A DNA stretch of 64,000 bases from UBA8079 sp965205535 (GCA_965205535.1 CBDBHH010000005.1:2170001-2234000), one strand, 5' to 3'; positions 15,697 to 24,137 are shown, counted from the first letter of the stretch. Made by a program: numbers and translations. Notes: generated from the sequence alone by a model not told the origin.

Positions 15697-16317
15697 ATGA
15701 AACTCAAGGTCGTCAATCTCGAAAACAAGGATGCCGGCGAGATCGATCTCGACGATGGCATCTTTGGTGCGCCGGTCCGCAAGGATTTGCTTGCGCGCGC
15801 CGTTAATTATCAGCTCGCCAAGCGTCGTCAGGGTACGCACAAGACCAAGACCCGTGGCGAGATCAATGGCAGCACGGCGCGTCCGTGGCGCCAGAAGGGT
15901 ACGGGCCGCGCGCGCGCGGGTGACCGTAAGGCCGGGCATTGGCGCGGAGGTCAGACCACGTTCGGCCCGCAGCCACGTGACTATTCGATGGATTTGCCGA
16001 AGAAGGTTCGCAAGCTGGCCCTGAAGGTCGCGCTGTCGTCCAAATGTGCGGATGGCAAGCTGGTCGTTCTTGATGCGGCGAGCGCATCCGAACCGAAGAC
16101 CAAGGCGATCGCCGCGCAACTCAAGGCGATGGGCCTCTCGTCAGCTCTCATTGTCGATGGCACCGAACTCGATCGTAATTTTCAGTTGGCCGCGCGCAAT
16201 ATTCACGGCGTGGACCTGCTGCCTCAACATGGTGCGAATGTTTACGACATTCTCCGCCGCGACACGCTCGTGCTGACGCGCCAGGCTGTCGAACAGCTTC
16301 AGGAGCGCCTCCGATGA
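15697..16317 (+). CDS. rplD: 50S ribosomal protein L4
   Basis: L4 binds 23S rRNA domain I and its long loop lines the exit tunnel. The 206-residue protein contains the tunnel loop region GEINGSTARPWRQKGTGRAR followed by GHWRGGQTTFGPQPRDY, as expected. It starts five bases after rplC and overlaps rplW by four bases. In E. coli L4 autoregulates the S10 operon through the leader; I see no clear counterpart of that leader here except the hairpin before rpsJ. Confidence 0.97.
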   Translation: MKLKVVNLENKDAGEIDLDDGIFGAPVRKDLLARAVNYQLAKRRQGTHKTKTRGEINGSTARPWRQKGTGRARAGDRKAGHWRGGQTTFGPQPRDYSMDLPKKVRKLALKVALSSKCADGKLVVLDAASASEPKTKAIAAQLKAMGLSSALIVDGTELDRNFQLAARNIHGVDLLPQHGANVYDILRRDTLVLTRQAVEQLQERLR

Positions 16318-16643
16318 GCTCGAACCGTAAGCCTCGCGGCCGGATCCAGGTCTCGAACGAGCGCATGTATGAACTCGTCCGCTCACCGATCATTACCGAA
16401 AAAGCGACGCTCGTGTCGGAGCATAACCAGGTGATGTTCCGGGTTCCGGTGGACGCAACCAAACCCGAGATTCGGGCCGCGGTTGAAGGTCTGTTCAACG
16501 TCAAGGTCAAGGCGGTGAATACGATCCTGCAGAAGGGCAAGACCAAACGCTGGCGCGGCCAGCTGGGTCGACGAAATGATGTGAAGAAGGCCGTCGTGAG
16601 CCTCGCCGATGGCGAGTCCATCGATATCACGGCAGGCGTCTAG
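16314..16643 (+). CDS. rplW: 50S ribosomal protein L23
   Basis: L23 sits at the tunnel exit and docks trigger factor and SRP. The core begins at MYELVRSPIITEKATL and includes the VKAVNTILQKGKTKRW segment. The ATG at 16314 overlaps the rplD stop (ATGA) and has AGGAG nine bases upstream, so I keep it; this adds 17 residues before the usual start MYELVRSP (109 residues in all). Overlap with rplD implies translational coupling. Confidence 0.95.
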   Translation: MSSNRKPRGRIQVSNERMYELVRSPIITEKATLVSEHNQVMFRVPVDATKPEIRAAVEGLFNVKVKAVNTILQKGKTKRWRGQLGRRNDVKKAVVSLADGESIDITAGV

Positions 16644-16653
16644 AGGGTTCGAA

Positions 16654-17478
16654 ATGGCACTAAAGCAGTTCAAATCGATCACCCCCGGACAACGCGGACT
16701 CGTCCTCGTTGATCGTTCGGAGCTTTGGAAAGGTGGCCCTGACAAGTCACTGACTGAAGGTTTGAACAAGAAGGGTGGCCGCAACAACACCGGACGGATT
16801 ACTGCGCGTCGCCGTGGTGGCGGGCATAAACGCCTGTACCGTCATGTTGATTTCAAGCGTCGCAAATATGATGTGTCGGCAACTGTCGAGCGGATCGAAT
16901 ATGATCCCAACCGTACGGCTTTCATTGCGTTGATCGCCTATGAAGATGGTGAGAAAAGCTACATCCTGGCACCGCAGCGCCTGAACGTTGGTGACACAGT
17001 CATTGCCGCGCAGCGCGCCGATGTGAAGCCGGGCAATGCGATGCCGCTTCGGTCGATCCCGATCGGCACCATCATCCACAATGTTGAGCTCAAGGCGGGC
17101 GCGGGCGGCAAGATGGCGCGTGCAGCGGGAACCTATGTTCAGCTGGTCGGCCGCGATCGCGGTTACGGGCTTCTGAAGCTCGCATCCGGCGAAGTTCGCA
17201 TGGTCCGCCAGGAATGCATGGCAACAATTGGTGCGGTGTCGAACCCGGACCAGTCCAACATTAAACTGGGTAAGGCCGGCCGGAAGCGCTGGCTTGGCAA
17301 GCGCCCGTCCGTTCGCGGCGTGGCCATGAACCCGATCGATCATCCCCATGGTGGTGGCGAAGGCCGGACGTCCGGCGGCCGTCATCCTGTAACCCCATGG
17401 GGCAAGCCGACCAAGGGCAAGCGTACGCGGTCTAACAAGAAGACCGATTCGCTGATCCTGCGTCGGCGCGCGAAGTAG
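16654..17478 (+). CDS. rplB: 50S ribosomal protein L2
   Basis: L2 is required for subunit joining and supports the peptidyl transferase centre. The start at 16654 gives MALKQFKSITPGQRG and 274 residues, the family norm; a longer upstream reading overlaps rplW and lacks support. Conserved KGGRNNTGRITARRRGGGHK and the C-terminal MNPIDHPHGGGEG loop with the functionally important histidine are present. It lies 10 bases after rplW. Confidence 0.97.
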   Translation: MALKQFKSITPGQRGLVLVDRSELWKGGPDKSLTEGLNKKGGRNNTGRITARRRGGGHKRLYRHVDFKRRKYDVSATVERIEYDPNRTAFIALIAYEDGEKSYILAPQRLNVGDTVIAAQRADVKPGNAMPLRSIPIGTIIHNVELKAGAGGKMARAAGTYVQLVGRDRGYGLLKLASGEVRMVRQECMATIGAVSNPDQSNIKLGKAGRKRWLGKRPSVRGVAMNPIDHPHGGGEGRTSGGRHPVTPWGKPTKGKRTRSNKKTDSLILRRRAK

Positions 17479-17490
17479 AGGAGAACGGCA

Positions 17491-17769
17491 GTGGCGCGTT
17501 CTGTATGGAAAGGTCCGTTTGTCGACAGCTATCTGCTCAAGAAGGCAGAGGTGGCGCGGGCGTCAGGCCGTAACGATGTGATCAAGACCTGGTCACGCCG
17601 TTCTACGATCCTGCCCCAGTTCGTCGGTCTGACATTCGGTGTCTACAACGGTCAGAAATTTATCCCGGTTCTCGTGACAGAGAACATGGTCGGGCAGAAG
17701 TTCGGTGAGTTCTCGCCGACCCGGTCCTACTTCGGGCATACGGCTGACCGTAAGTCGAGGCGGGGATAG
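17491..17769 (+). CDS. rpsS: 30S ribosomal protein S19
   Basis: S19 binds the 30S head with S13 and contacts the A-site finger. The protein has 92 residues, with MARSVWKGPFVDSYLLKKAE at the start and the signature THxG-type segment VGQKFGEFSPTRSYFGHT. The start codon is GTG, preceded by GAGGAGAA. Two bases separate it from rplV. Confidence 0.97.
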   Translation: MARSVWKGPFVDSYLLKKAEVARASGRNDVIKTWSRRSTILPQFVGLTFGVYNGQKFIPVLVTENMVGQKFGEFSPTRSYFGHTADRKSRRG

Positions 17770-17771
17770 CC

Positions 17772-18149
17772 ATGGGCAAGAAAGCCACACCGCGTAGCTT
17801 GGCCGATACCGAGGCTCGCGCCGTCATCAAGAATCTTCGGGTGAGCCCGCAGAAGCTGAACCTTGTTGCGGCACAGATCCGCGGCAAGCCTGTTCAGCGC
17901 GCGCTTATGGATCTCGAATTCTCGCGTCGCCGCATTGCACAGTCGGTCAAGGCCGGCCTGGAAAGCGCGATTGCGAATGCAGAAAACAATCATCAGCTCG
18001 ACGTCGACCGTCTGGTCGTTGCCGAAGCCACGGTTGGCAAGGGCCTCGTGATGAAACGCTGGCGTGCACGAGCACGTGGACGTGTCGCGCGTATTCACAA
18101 GCCGTTCAGCCAGATCACGCTCGTCGTTCGCGAGCAGGGAGAGGCATAA
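17772..18149 (+). CDS. rplV: 50S ribosomal protein L22
   Basis: L22 helps form the exit tunnel; its beta-hairpin is the site of macrolide-resistance changes. The 125-residue protein contains RVSPQKLNLVAAQIRGKPV and the hairpin region KRWRARARGRVARIHKPFSQI, with no insertion or deletion obvious there. It has a slightly longer N-terminus than E. coli L22 (110 residues). It is packed between rpsS and rpsC with two-base gaps on both sides. Confidence 0.97.
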   Translation: MGKKATPRSLADTEARAVIKNLRVSPQKLNLVAAQIRGKPVQRALMDLEFSRRRIAQSVKAGLESAIANAENNHQLDVDRLVVAEATVGKGLVMKRWRARARGRVARIHKPFSQITLVVREQGEA

Positions 18150-18151
18150 GT

Positions 18152-18844
18152 ATGGGCCAGAAAATTAACCCGATCGGGCTTCGTCTCGGCATCAACCGGA
18201 CCTGGGATTCCAGGTGGTACGCCGAGGGAAAGGCCTATGGCAGCCTCCTGATGGAGGACCTGGAACTGCGTCGCGTGCTCGAAAAGCGCCTGGCAGGTGC
18301 GGGTGTCAGCCGGATCATTATCGAGCGACCGGCCAAGAAGGCGCGCATCACCATTCATTCGGCTCGCCCGGGTGTGGTGATCGGCAAGAAGGGTGCGGAC
18401 ATCGAGAAGCTGCGCGGTGATATCGCGCGCATGACCGGTTCCGAGGTGAGCCTCAACATCGTCGAAGTGCGCAAGCCTGAAATCGATGCGGCATTGGTTG
18501 CCGAAAATATCGCGCAACAGCTCGAGCGTCGTGTTGGTTTTCGCCGGGCGATGAAGCGCGCTGTACAGAACGCCATGCGCCTGGGTGCGCTGGGCGTGCG
18601 TGTGATGTGTGGCGGCCGCCTCGGCGGTGCCGAAATCGCGCGGACCGAGCAGTATCACGAAGGCAGTGTGCCCCTGCACACCCTGCGTGCAGATGTGCAG
18701 TACGGCACGGCGACTGCACAGACCACTTACGGCGCCTGTGGCGTGAAGGTCTGGGTCTATCGCGGTGACATCATGGAACATGATCCGATGGCCCAAGATC
18801 GTCGGATCGAGGAACAGCAGTCGGGCGGAATGCCGGCTCGGTAG
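18152..18844 (+). CDS. rpsC: 30S ribosomal protein S3
   Basis: S3 lines the mRNA entry tunnel and has helicase-supporting activity with S4 and S5. The 230-residue protein starts MGQKINPIGLRLGINRTWDS, carries the KH-type RNA-binding motif VVIGKKGADIEKLRG (about residues 72-86) and the C-terminal GVKVWVYRGD. Start, length and neighbours are standard. Confidence 0.97.
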   Translation: MGQKINPIGLRLGINRTWDSRWYAEGKAYGSLLMEDLELRRVLEKRLAGAGVSRIIIERPAKKARITIHSARPGVVIGKKGADIEKLRGDIARMTGSEVSLNIVEVRKPEIDAALVAENIAQQLERRVGFRRAMKRAVQNAMRLGALGVRVMCGGRLGGAEIARTEQYHEGSVPLHTLRADVQYGTATAQTTYGACGVKVWVYRGDIMEHDPMAQDRRIEEQQSGGMPAR

Positions 18845-18862
18845 CCGCCCGGAGGTCTAGAG

Positions 18863-19276
18863 ATGCTTAGTCCAAAAAGAACCAAATACCGTAAACAGCA
18901 CAAGGGCCGCCTGCATGGCGTTGCCCAGTCCGGCAATTCGCTGAACTTTGGCTCATACGGGTTGAAGGCAATCACGCCCGGTCGTGTGACGGCTCGCCAG
19001 CTTGAGGCTGCGCGTCGTGCGATGACGCGTCATATGAAGCGTGCCGGCCGTGTGTGGATCCGTGTTTTCCCCGATGTGCCCGTCAGTCAGAAGCCGGCGG
19101 AAGTGCGCATGGGTAAAGGTAAGGGTACGCCTGAGTACTGGATGGTCCGGGTCAAGCCGGGTCGGGTGATGTTCGAGATCGATGGCGTGCCGGACGATGT
19201 GGCGCGTGAAGCCTTTGAGCTTGCGTCGGCGAAATTGCCGCTGCAGACACGTGTCGTGTCACGTGTGACGGGATAA
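18863..19276 (+). CDS. rplP: 50S ribosomal protein L16
   Basis: L16 contacts tRNA at the A site and organises the central protuberance. It has 137 residues, beginning MLSPKRTKYRKQHKGR and including the conserved GSYGLKAITPGRVTARQLEA and RIFPD-type (RVFPDVPVSQKPAEVRMGKGKG) region, where R81 is hydroxylated in some bacteria. It follows rpsC by 18 bases with AGGTC upstream, and rpmC follows after five bases. Confidence 0.97.
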   Translation: MLSPKRTKYRKQHKGRLHGVAQSGNSLNFGSYGLKAITPGRVTARQLEAARRAMTRHMKRAGRVWIRVFPDVPVSQKPAEVRMGKGKGTPEYWMVRVKPGRVMFEIDGVPDDVAREAFELASAKLPLQTRVVSRVTG

Positions 19277-19281
19277 TCGTC

Positions 19282-19476
19282 ATGAAGGCAGCAGATATCC
19301 GGGCGAAGACCGAAGACGAACTGCGTGACGAGTTGCGCGGTTTGAAGAAAGAGGCGTTCAACCTGCGTTTTCAGCAGGCGAGCGGCCAACTTGAGAATAC
19401 GGCGCGGGTGCGCGACGTGCGACGGGATATCGCGCGCGTGCAGACAGTGCTTAACGAGCGCCGTCTGGCGCAATAG
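19282..19476 (+). CDS. rpmC: 50S ribosomal protein L29
   Basis: L29 is a small helical protein near the tunnel exit, next to L23. The 64-residue protein shows the family pattern of two antiparallel helices: MKAADIRAKTEDELRDELRG, then KKEAFNLRFQQASGQLENT and VRRDIARVQTVLNER. It lies between rplP and rpsQ, its invariant place in this operon. Confidence 0.96.
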   Translation: MKAADIRAKTEDELRDELRGLKKEAFNLRFQQASGQLENTARVRDVRRDIARVQTVLNERRLAQ

Positions 19477-19487
19477 GAGTTAGCAGG

Positions 19488-19727
19488 ATGCCGCGACGCG
19501 TTCTTACCGGCACGGTGGTGAGTAATAAAATGGACAAATCGGTCACGGTTCGCGTGGACCGGCGCGTTCGCCACCCGATCTACAAGAAGTTCATGACCCA
19601 ATCGAAAAAGATTGCGGCGCATGACGCAGAAAACAGCCTCGAAGTTGGCGATGTGGTTCGTATTCGCGAATGTCGTCCGATTTCGAAGTCCAAGCATTTT
19701 GAAGTGATTGAAAAGGTTGGCGCCTAG
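19488..19727 (+). CDS. rpsQ: 30S ribosomal protein S17
   Basis: S17 is a primary 16S rRNA binder with an OB fold. The 79-residue protein contains GTVVSNKMDKSVTVRVDRRV and the VGDVVRIRECRPISKSK strand that defines the family. An AGGAG-like site (AGGAGTTAGCAGG) precedes the ATG. The 36-base gap to rplN holds no obvious signal. Confidence 0.97.
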   Translation: MPRRVLTGTVVSNKMDKSVTVRVDRRVRHPIYKKFMTQSKKIAAHDAENSLEVGDVVRIRECRPISKSKHFEVIEKVGA

Positions 19728-19763
19728 GCAATTTGCCAGGGTCGCCATTGAGGATAGAAGACA

Positions 19764-20132
19764 ATGATTCAGATGCAGACCAACCTGGAAGTCGCTGACA
19801 ATAGCGGCGCGCGCCGGGTGCAGTGCATCAAGGTGCTGGGCGGATCTAAGCGCATGACCGCCGGCGTAGGTGACGTGATTGTGGTTTCCATCAAGGAAGC
19901 CATTCCGCGTGGCCGCGTGAAAAAGGGTGAAATCCATCGTGCCGTTATCGTGCGCACGAAAAAGGATATCAGCCGCGCGGATGGCAGCACGATCCGTTTC
20001 GACAGCAACGCCGCTGTCCTCATCACCCCGCAAGGCGAGCCGATTGGGACGCGCATTTTCGGGCCGGTGACGCGCGAGCTGCGCGCGCGGCGTTATATGA
20101 AAATTATTTCGCTGGCGCCGGAGGTGCTTTGA
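19764..20132 (+). CDS. rplN: 50S ribosomal protein L14
   Basis: L14 forms an intersubunit bridge and binds the silencing factor RsfS. The 122 residues match the family length exactly. MIQMQTNLEVADNSGARR at the N-terminus and the C-terminal GPVTRELRARRYMKIISLAPEVL are typical. Its TGA stop shares one base with the rplX start (TGATG), so the two are probably translationally coupled. Confidence 0.97.
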   Translation: MIQMQTNLEVADNSGARRVQCIKVLGGSKRMTAGVGDVIVVSIKEAIPRGRVKKGEIHRAVIVRTKKDISRADGSTIRFDSNAAVLITPQGEPIGTRIFGPVTRELRARRYMKIISLAPEVL

Positions 20133-20467
20133 TGGCGACAACTGCGAATATCAAAATGCGTGTGAAACGCGGCGACCAGGTCGTTGTCCTGACGGGCCGC
20201 GACAAGGGCAAAACCGGCGAAGTGCTGCGCGTTGATCGCGAGCGTAACCGGGTTTTGGTTCAGGGTGTGAATATGGCGAAACGCCATCAGCGCCCGACCC
20301 AGACGTCGCCCGGCGGCATTAATGAGTTCGAGGCGTCGATCCATGTATCGAACGTTGCCTTGATTGACCCTGACACAAGAAAGCCGACCCGTGTCGGCTA
20401 CAAGACTCTCGACGACGGCCGCAAAGTTCGCTTTGCCAAGCGGTCCGGCGAGATCATTGACCAATAG
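20132..20467 (+). CDS. rplX: 50S ribosomal protein L24
   Basis: L24 is one of the two assembly-initiator proteins of the 50S subunit. I choose the ATG at 20132, overlapping the rplN stop and preceded by GGAGG, over a TTG one codon earlier; this gives 111 residues. The KOW motif KRGDQVVVLTGRDKGKTGEV is at residues 12-31, and the signature GVNMAKRHQRPTQTSPGGI follows. Confidence 0.96.
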   Translation: MATTANIKMRVKRGDQVVVLTGRDKGKTGEVLRVDRERNRVLVQGVNMAKRHQRPTQTSPGGINEFEASIHVSNVALIDPDTRKPTRVGYKTLDDGRKVRFAKRSGEIIDQ

Positions 20468-20474
20468 GTGTGAC

Positions 20475-21017
20475 ATGAATACACGATTGGCCGAGCATTA
20501 TGAGAGCGTCGTCAAACCGAAACTGAAGGAACAGTTCGGGTATCCGAACGACCTTGCGGTTCCGCGTCTGGACAAAATCGTTCTCAATATGGGACTTGGC
20601 GAAGCCACGCAGGATTCGAAGAAGATCGAAACTGCGACGAACGAGATGGGCTTGATCGCCGGGCAGAAGGCGCAAATCACCACTGCCAAGCAATCGATCG
20701 CGAACTTCAAACTCCGTGAAGGGGTGGCAATCGGCTGCAAGGTGACCTTGCGTCGTGAGCGGATGTTCGAGTTCCTGGACCGTTTGGTGACGATCGCTTT
20801 GCCCCGTGTCCGAGACTTCCGCGGCTTGCGTCCGACCAGTTTCGACGGGCGCGGCAACTACGCGATGGGGCTGCGTGAGCAGATTGTGTTCCCGGAAATC
20901 AATTATGACGAGGTCGACGAAATTCGTGGCCTCGATGTCATCATTTGCACGACCGCAGATTCGGATGACGAAGCGCGCGAACTTCTGCGCGGCTTCGAAA
21001 TGCCGTTCCGCGAATAG
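20475..21017 (+). CDS. rplE: 50S ribosomal protein L5
   Basis: L5 carries 5S rRNA into the 50S subunit and contacts the P-site tRNA. The start at 20475 (MNTRLAEHYES) gives 180 residues; the frame stays open further upstream inside rplX but without family similarity. LDKIVLNMGLGEA, TTAKQSIANFKLREG and the RRERMFEFLDRLV block are conserved. It follows rplX by seven bases in the spc block. Confidence 0.97.
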   Translation: MNTRLAEHYESVVKPKLKEQFGYPNDLAVPRLDKIVLNMGLGEATQDSKKIETATNEMGLIAGQKAQITTAKQSIANFKLREGVAIGCKVTLRRERMFEFLDRLVTIALPRVRDFRGLRPTSFDGRGNYAMGLREQIVFPEINYDEVDEIRGLDVIICTTADSDDEARELLRGFEMPFRE

Positions 21018-21041
21018 ACGTCGGTCAGGAGACCCAACGAT

Positions 21042-21347
21042 ATGGCAAAGAAGAGTGCGATCGAGAAGAACAGGCGGCGGCGCAAGCTGGTTGACCAGTA
21101 CGCTGCCAAGCGCGAAGAGCTTAAAGCTATTGCGCGCGATTCTTTACGTCAGCCTGAAGAGCGGTTTGCAGCGCGTATGAAGCTTGCGAAGCTGCCGCGC
21201 AATTCCGCGAAGGTTCGTGTTCGCAACCGGTGTGAACTGACGGGGCGCCCCCGGGCGTATTACCGCAAGTTCCGCATGTCGCGAATTGCGTTGCGTGAAC
21301 TGGGTTCCACGGGCCGGATTCCCGGTCTCGTGAAGTCGAGCTGGTAG
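21042..21347 (+). CDS. rpsN: 30S ribosomal protein S14 (zinc-independent form)
   Basis: S14 belongs to the 30S head. This is the longer, 101-residue form without the CXXC zinc ribbon; the usual C+ motif region reads RNRCELTGRPRAYYRKFRMS with a single cysteine. The form is typical of proteobacteria and indicates no zinc-dependent paralogue at this locus. The C-terminus is GRIPGLVKSSW, as in the family. Confidence 0.97.
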   Translation: MAKKSAIEKNRRRRKLVDQYAAKREELKAIARDSLRQPEERFAARMKLAKLPRNSAKVRVRNRCELTGRPRAYYRKFRMSRIALRELGSTGRIPGLVKSSW

Positions 21348-21360
21348 GGGGAGCGCACAC

Positions 21361-21759
21361 ATGTCGATGTCTGATCCTCTTGGCGATATGCTCACGCGAA
21401 TCCGTAACGGACAGCGCGCGGGCCTCGGTTCCGTGGTGTCGCCGGCGTCGCGAATGCGCGAGCGTGTTCTCGACGTTCTGCAGACGGAAGGCTTTATCCG
21501 CGGATACAGCGTGGCGGAGATGCGCCAGGGTATTTCCGAGATCACGATTGAGCTGAAATACCAGGAAGGCACGCCGGTTATCCGTGAGATTCAGCGCGTA
21601 TCGCGCCCGGGACGCCGCGTGTATTCGAAGATCCGTGATTTGCGCCAGGTTTATGGCGGTCTCGGAATTGCAATTTTGTCGACGCCCAAAGGCGTTCTGT
21701 CGGACAACACCGCACGGGCGGAAAATGTCGGCGGCGAGGTGCTGTGCCACGTCTTCTAG
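21361..21759 (+). CDS. rpsH: 30S ribosomal protein S8
   Basis: S8 binds helix 21 of 16S rRNA; in E. coli it also represses the spc operon. The 132-residue protein starts MSMSDPLGDMLTRIRNGQ and has the C-terminal GLGIAILSTPKGVLSDNTAR signature. An upstream GGGGGAG site gives strong initiation. E. coli S8 acts at the rplX-rplE junction; here that junction is seven bases, so a similar site would have to lie in coding sequence. Confidence 0.97.
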   Translation: MSMSDPLGDMLTRIRNGQRAGLGSVVSPASRMRERVLDVLQTEGFIRGYSVAEMRQGISEITIELKYQEGTPVIREIQRVSRPGRRVYSKIRDLRQVYGGLGIAILSTPKGVLSDNTARAENVGGEVLCHVF

Positions 21760-21790
21760 GCGTGAGCACGGTTAAAGGAGACACGGAGTT

Positions 21791-22324
21791 ATGTCGCGAG
21801 TAGGAAGCAGCCCAGTCGCCGTTCCAGACGGCACCGACGTTCAGATTTCCGGCCAACTGGTTTCGGTCAAGGGAAAGTTGGGCGAGCTGGCGGTTGAACT
21901 GCCGGCCGATGTCGAGGTGACGCAGGATGACGGTGCGATCGTCGTCAAGCCGCGTTCAACGAGCAAGCGCGCCCGCATGTCGTGGGGAACGTCACGCGCG
22001 CTGGTTAACAACCTCGTGGAAGGTGTCACCGACGGTTTTACTAAGACCCTGGAAATCACGGGCGTTGGTTATCGCGCAGCGGTGCAGGGCAAGAACCTGA
22101 ACTTGCAGCTCGGCTTTAGCCATGATGTGAATTTCCCGATCCCGGAAGGCATTACGATTAAATGTGAAGGTCAGACGACCATCATCATTTCAGGTGCCGA
22201 TAAGCAGGCCGTTGGCCAGGTCGCCGCAGAAATCCGCGGTTATCGCAAGCCGGAGCCATACAAGGGCAAGGGTATCAGGTACGCGGGTGAGATAATCATT
22301 CGCAAGGAAGGTAAGAAGAAATGA
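21791..22324 (+). CDS. rplF: 50S ribosomal protein L6
   Basis: L6 lies near the factor-binding site and the sarcin-ricin loop. The 177-residue protein has the usual duplicated fold, with the first half starting MSRVGSSPVAVPDGTDVQIS and the C-terminal signature KPEPYKGKGIRYAGEIIIRKEGKKK. It overlaps rplR by four bases (ATGA), which suggests translational coupling. Confidence 0.97.
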   Translation: MSRVGSSPVAVPDGTDVQISGQLVSVKGKLGELAVELPADVEVTQDDGAIVVKPRSTSKRARMSWGTSRALVNNLVEGVTDGFTKTLEITGVGYRAAVQGKNLNLQLGFSHDVNFPIPEGITIKCEGQTTIIISGADKQAVGQVAAEIRGYRKPEPYKGKGIRYAGEIIIRKEGKKK

Positions 22325-22683
22325 CGTCGACCCTACGCAATCTGGCAATCCGACGACGCAATCGCGTCCGCTCGAAGCTGCGGCGCGTCGCGAAGAACAG
22401 TCGGCCGCGTCTCAGCGTGTTCCGTTCCGGCCGGCATATCTATGCTCAGGTCATCGACGATACCGCCGGCGCGACTCTTGCTGCCGCCTCGTCGAAGGAC
22501 AAGGACTTCAAGACTGGCAAAGGCTGGAATATCGATGGCGCTTCAGAGGTCGGCAAGTTGATTGCCGAGCGCGCCAAGGCCGCTGGCGTGTCGGACGTTG
22601 TGTTCGACCGCGGCAGTTATCTTTTTCATGGTCGGGTGAAAGCCCTGGCCGAAGCCGCTCGTGGCGGCGGTTTGAACTTCTAG
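22321..22683 (+). CDS. rplR: 50S ribosomal protein L18
   Basis: L18 binds 5S rRNA together with L5. The 120-residue protein has a basic N-terminus (RRRNRVRSKLRRVAKN), RLSVFRSGRHIYAQVIDD, and the C-terminal DRGSYLFHGRVKALAEAAR that marks the family. The start overlaps the rplF stop by four bases. Confidence 0.97.
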   Translation: MTSTLRNLAIRRRNRVRSKLRRVAKNSRPRLSVFRSGRHIYAQVIDDTAGATLAAASSKDKDFKTGKGWNIDGASEVGKLIAERAKAAGVSDVVFDRGSYLFHGRVKALAEAARGGGLNF

Positions 22684-22695
22684 GGGTCGGCAGGA

Positions 22696-23310
22696 ATGGC
22701 ACAGGCACCACAACGCAATCGCCGCGATGGCGGCGGTCGTCGCGACAATCGTGAAGACAGTGAGTTCATCGAACGCCTCGTCAGCATTAACCGTGTGGCG
22801 AAGGTTGTTAAGGGCGGACGACGGTTCGGTTTCGCTGCCATTGTCGTGGTTGGCGATCAGAATGGCCGGGTTGGTCACGGTTCGGGCAAGGCCCGCGAAG
22901 TCCCCGAGGCTATTCGCAAGGCAACAGAATCTGCCAAGCGGGCAATGGTTCGTGTGCCGTTGCGTGAAGGCCGGACGCTGCATCATGACGTGCAGGGACA
23001 TTTCGGGGCCGGGCATGTCGTTCTACGGGCCGCACCGGCGGGAACGGGCATCATTGCCGGCGGTCCGCTGCGCGCGGTGTTCGAATGCCTTGGCGTTCAG
23101 GACGTCGTGGCCAAATCCATCGGAACATCCAACCCGCACAACATGATCAAGGCGTCATTCGAGGCACTTGAGAACATGATGTCACCGCGTGCGGTTGCCG
23201 CGCGCCGTGGTTTGAAGGTTGCCGACATTATCGGACGCCGCGGTGTCCAGGATTCGGTTGGCGGTGGTGAAGAGGCCGAGACCGCAGAGGCGGAGGCCGA
23301 AAATGGCTGA
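22696..23310 (+). CDS. rpsE: 30S ribosomal protein S5
   Basis: S5 acts in decoding accuracy and mRNA entry. The S5 N-terminal domain begins at ERLVSINRVAKVVKGGRRFG and the C-terminal domain includes RAAPAGTGIIAGGPLRAV. Compared with E. coli (167 residues), the 204-residue protein has a basic, Arg-rich N-terminal extension and an acidic Glu/Ala tail (GGGEEAETAEAEAENG). Its last eight bases overlap rpmD. Confidence 0.97.
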   Translation: MAQAPQRNRRDGGGRRDNREDSEFIERLVSINRVAKVVKGGRRFGFAAIVVVGDQNGRVGHGSGKAREVPEAIRKATESAKRAMVRVPLREGRTLHHDVQGHFGAGHVVLRAAPAGTGIIAGGPLRAVFECLGVQDVVAKSIGTSNPHNMIKASFEALENMMSPRAVAARRGLKVADIIGRRGVQDSVGGGEEAETAEAEAENG

Positions 23311-23497
23311 TGCGAAGAAAACTGTTCGTGTCACGCAGCATGGCAGCGCGATCGGGCGCCGGGGCGATCAGCGGCAGACGCTGATTGGTCTTGGCCTCAA
23401 CAAGCGCCATCGCACGCGTGAATTGGAAGATACCCCTGCCGTGCGCGGCATGATCGAGAAGGTTAAGCATCTCGTTCGTGTCGAAGATGCAGACTGA
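23303..23497 (+). CDS. rpmD: 50S ribosomal protein L30
   Basis: L30 is a small 50S protein present in many but not all bacteria. The 64-residue product has VRVTQHGSAIGRRGDQRQTL and GLGLNKRHRTRELEDTPAV, the family signature, and ends LVRVEDAD. The ATG at 23303 lies within the end of rpsE; the longer upstream frame has no L30 similarity, so I reject it. Confidence 0.95.
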   Translation: MADAKKTVRVTQHGSAIGRRGDQRQTLIGLGLNKRHRTRELEDTPAVRGMIEKVKHLVRVEDAD

Positions 23498-23509
23498 CGG
23501 AATTAGATC

Positions 23510-24064
23510 ATGAATATCAACGAGTTGTCTGACAATCAGGGTGCCCGTCGCGCGCGTAAACGTGTCGGTCGAGGTCCGGGTTCCGGGCTCGGCAAGACCG
23601 GTGGCCGCGGCATGAAGGGTCAGAAGTCACGCTCGGGTGTGGCGATCAAGGGTTTCGAGGGTGGCCAGATGCCGCTTTATCGGCGCCTGCCGAAGCGGGG
23701 TTTCACCAAGCCCAACCGCGTGAACCTGGCCGAACTCACCTTGGGTCGACTGCAAACCGCGATCGATGCCAAGAAGCTGGATGCGGGCAGCGCGATTACC
23801 GAGGATGCGCTTGTCGCAGCCGGCGTTGTGCGCCGTAAACTCGACGGTGTCCGTCTTCTGGCGTCCGGTGAGCTTACAGCCAAGGTTAATCTTGAACTGG
23901 CCAGTGCCACGCGTGGCGCGATTGCGGCGGTCGAGAAGGCGGGCGGCTCAATTACCGTGGCTATCCAGCCGAAAGAGAAGACGCCGCGTACGATCAAGAC
24001 AGTCCCCGACGGTGATGCTGCGCCGACCAAGAGCGACGCCGACGAGGAAAGCACGGAATCATAA
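23510..24064 (+). CDS. rplO: 50S ribosomal protein L15
   Basis: L15 is a late-assembly 50S protein. The N-terminus carries the glycine-rich rRNA-binding stretch VGRGPGSGLGKTGGRGMKGQ and the following GFEGGQMPLYRRLPKRGF. The conserved part ends near residue 160; a Lys/Asp/Glu/Ser-rich tail brings the length to 184 against about 144 in E. coli. It lies in its standard place before secY, with a 73-base gap. Confidence 0.96.
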   Translation: MNINELSDNQGARRARKRVGRGPGSGLGKTGGRGMKGQKSRSGVAIKGFEGGQMPLYRRLPKRGFTKPNRVNLAELTLGRLQTAIDAKKLDAGSAITEDALVAAGVVRRKLDGVRLLASGELTAKVNLELASATRGAIAAVEKAGGSITVAIQPKEKTPRTIKTVPDGDAAPTKSDADEESTES

Positions 24065-24137
24065 CCGGATTTTGTATTGATCCCAGACCGTGATCACCCA
24101 CATGGATCGTGACGAAACGTTGCGAACGGAAAATTAG

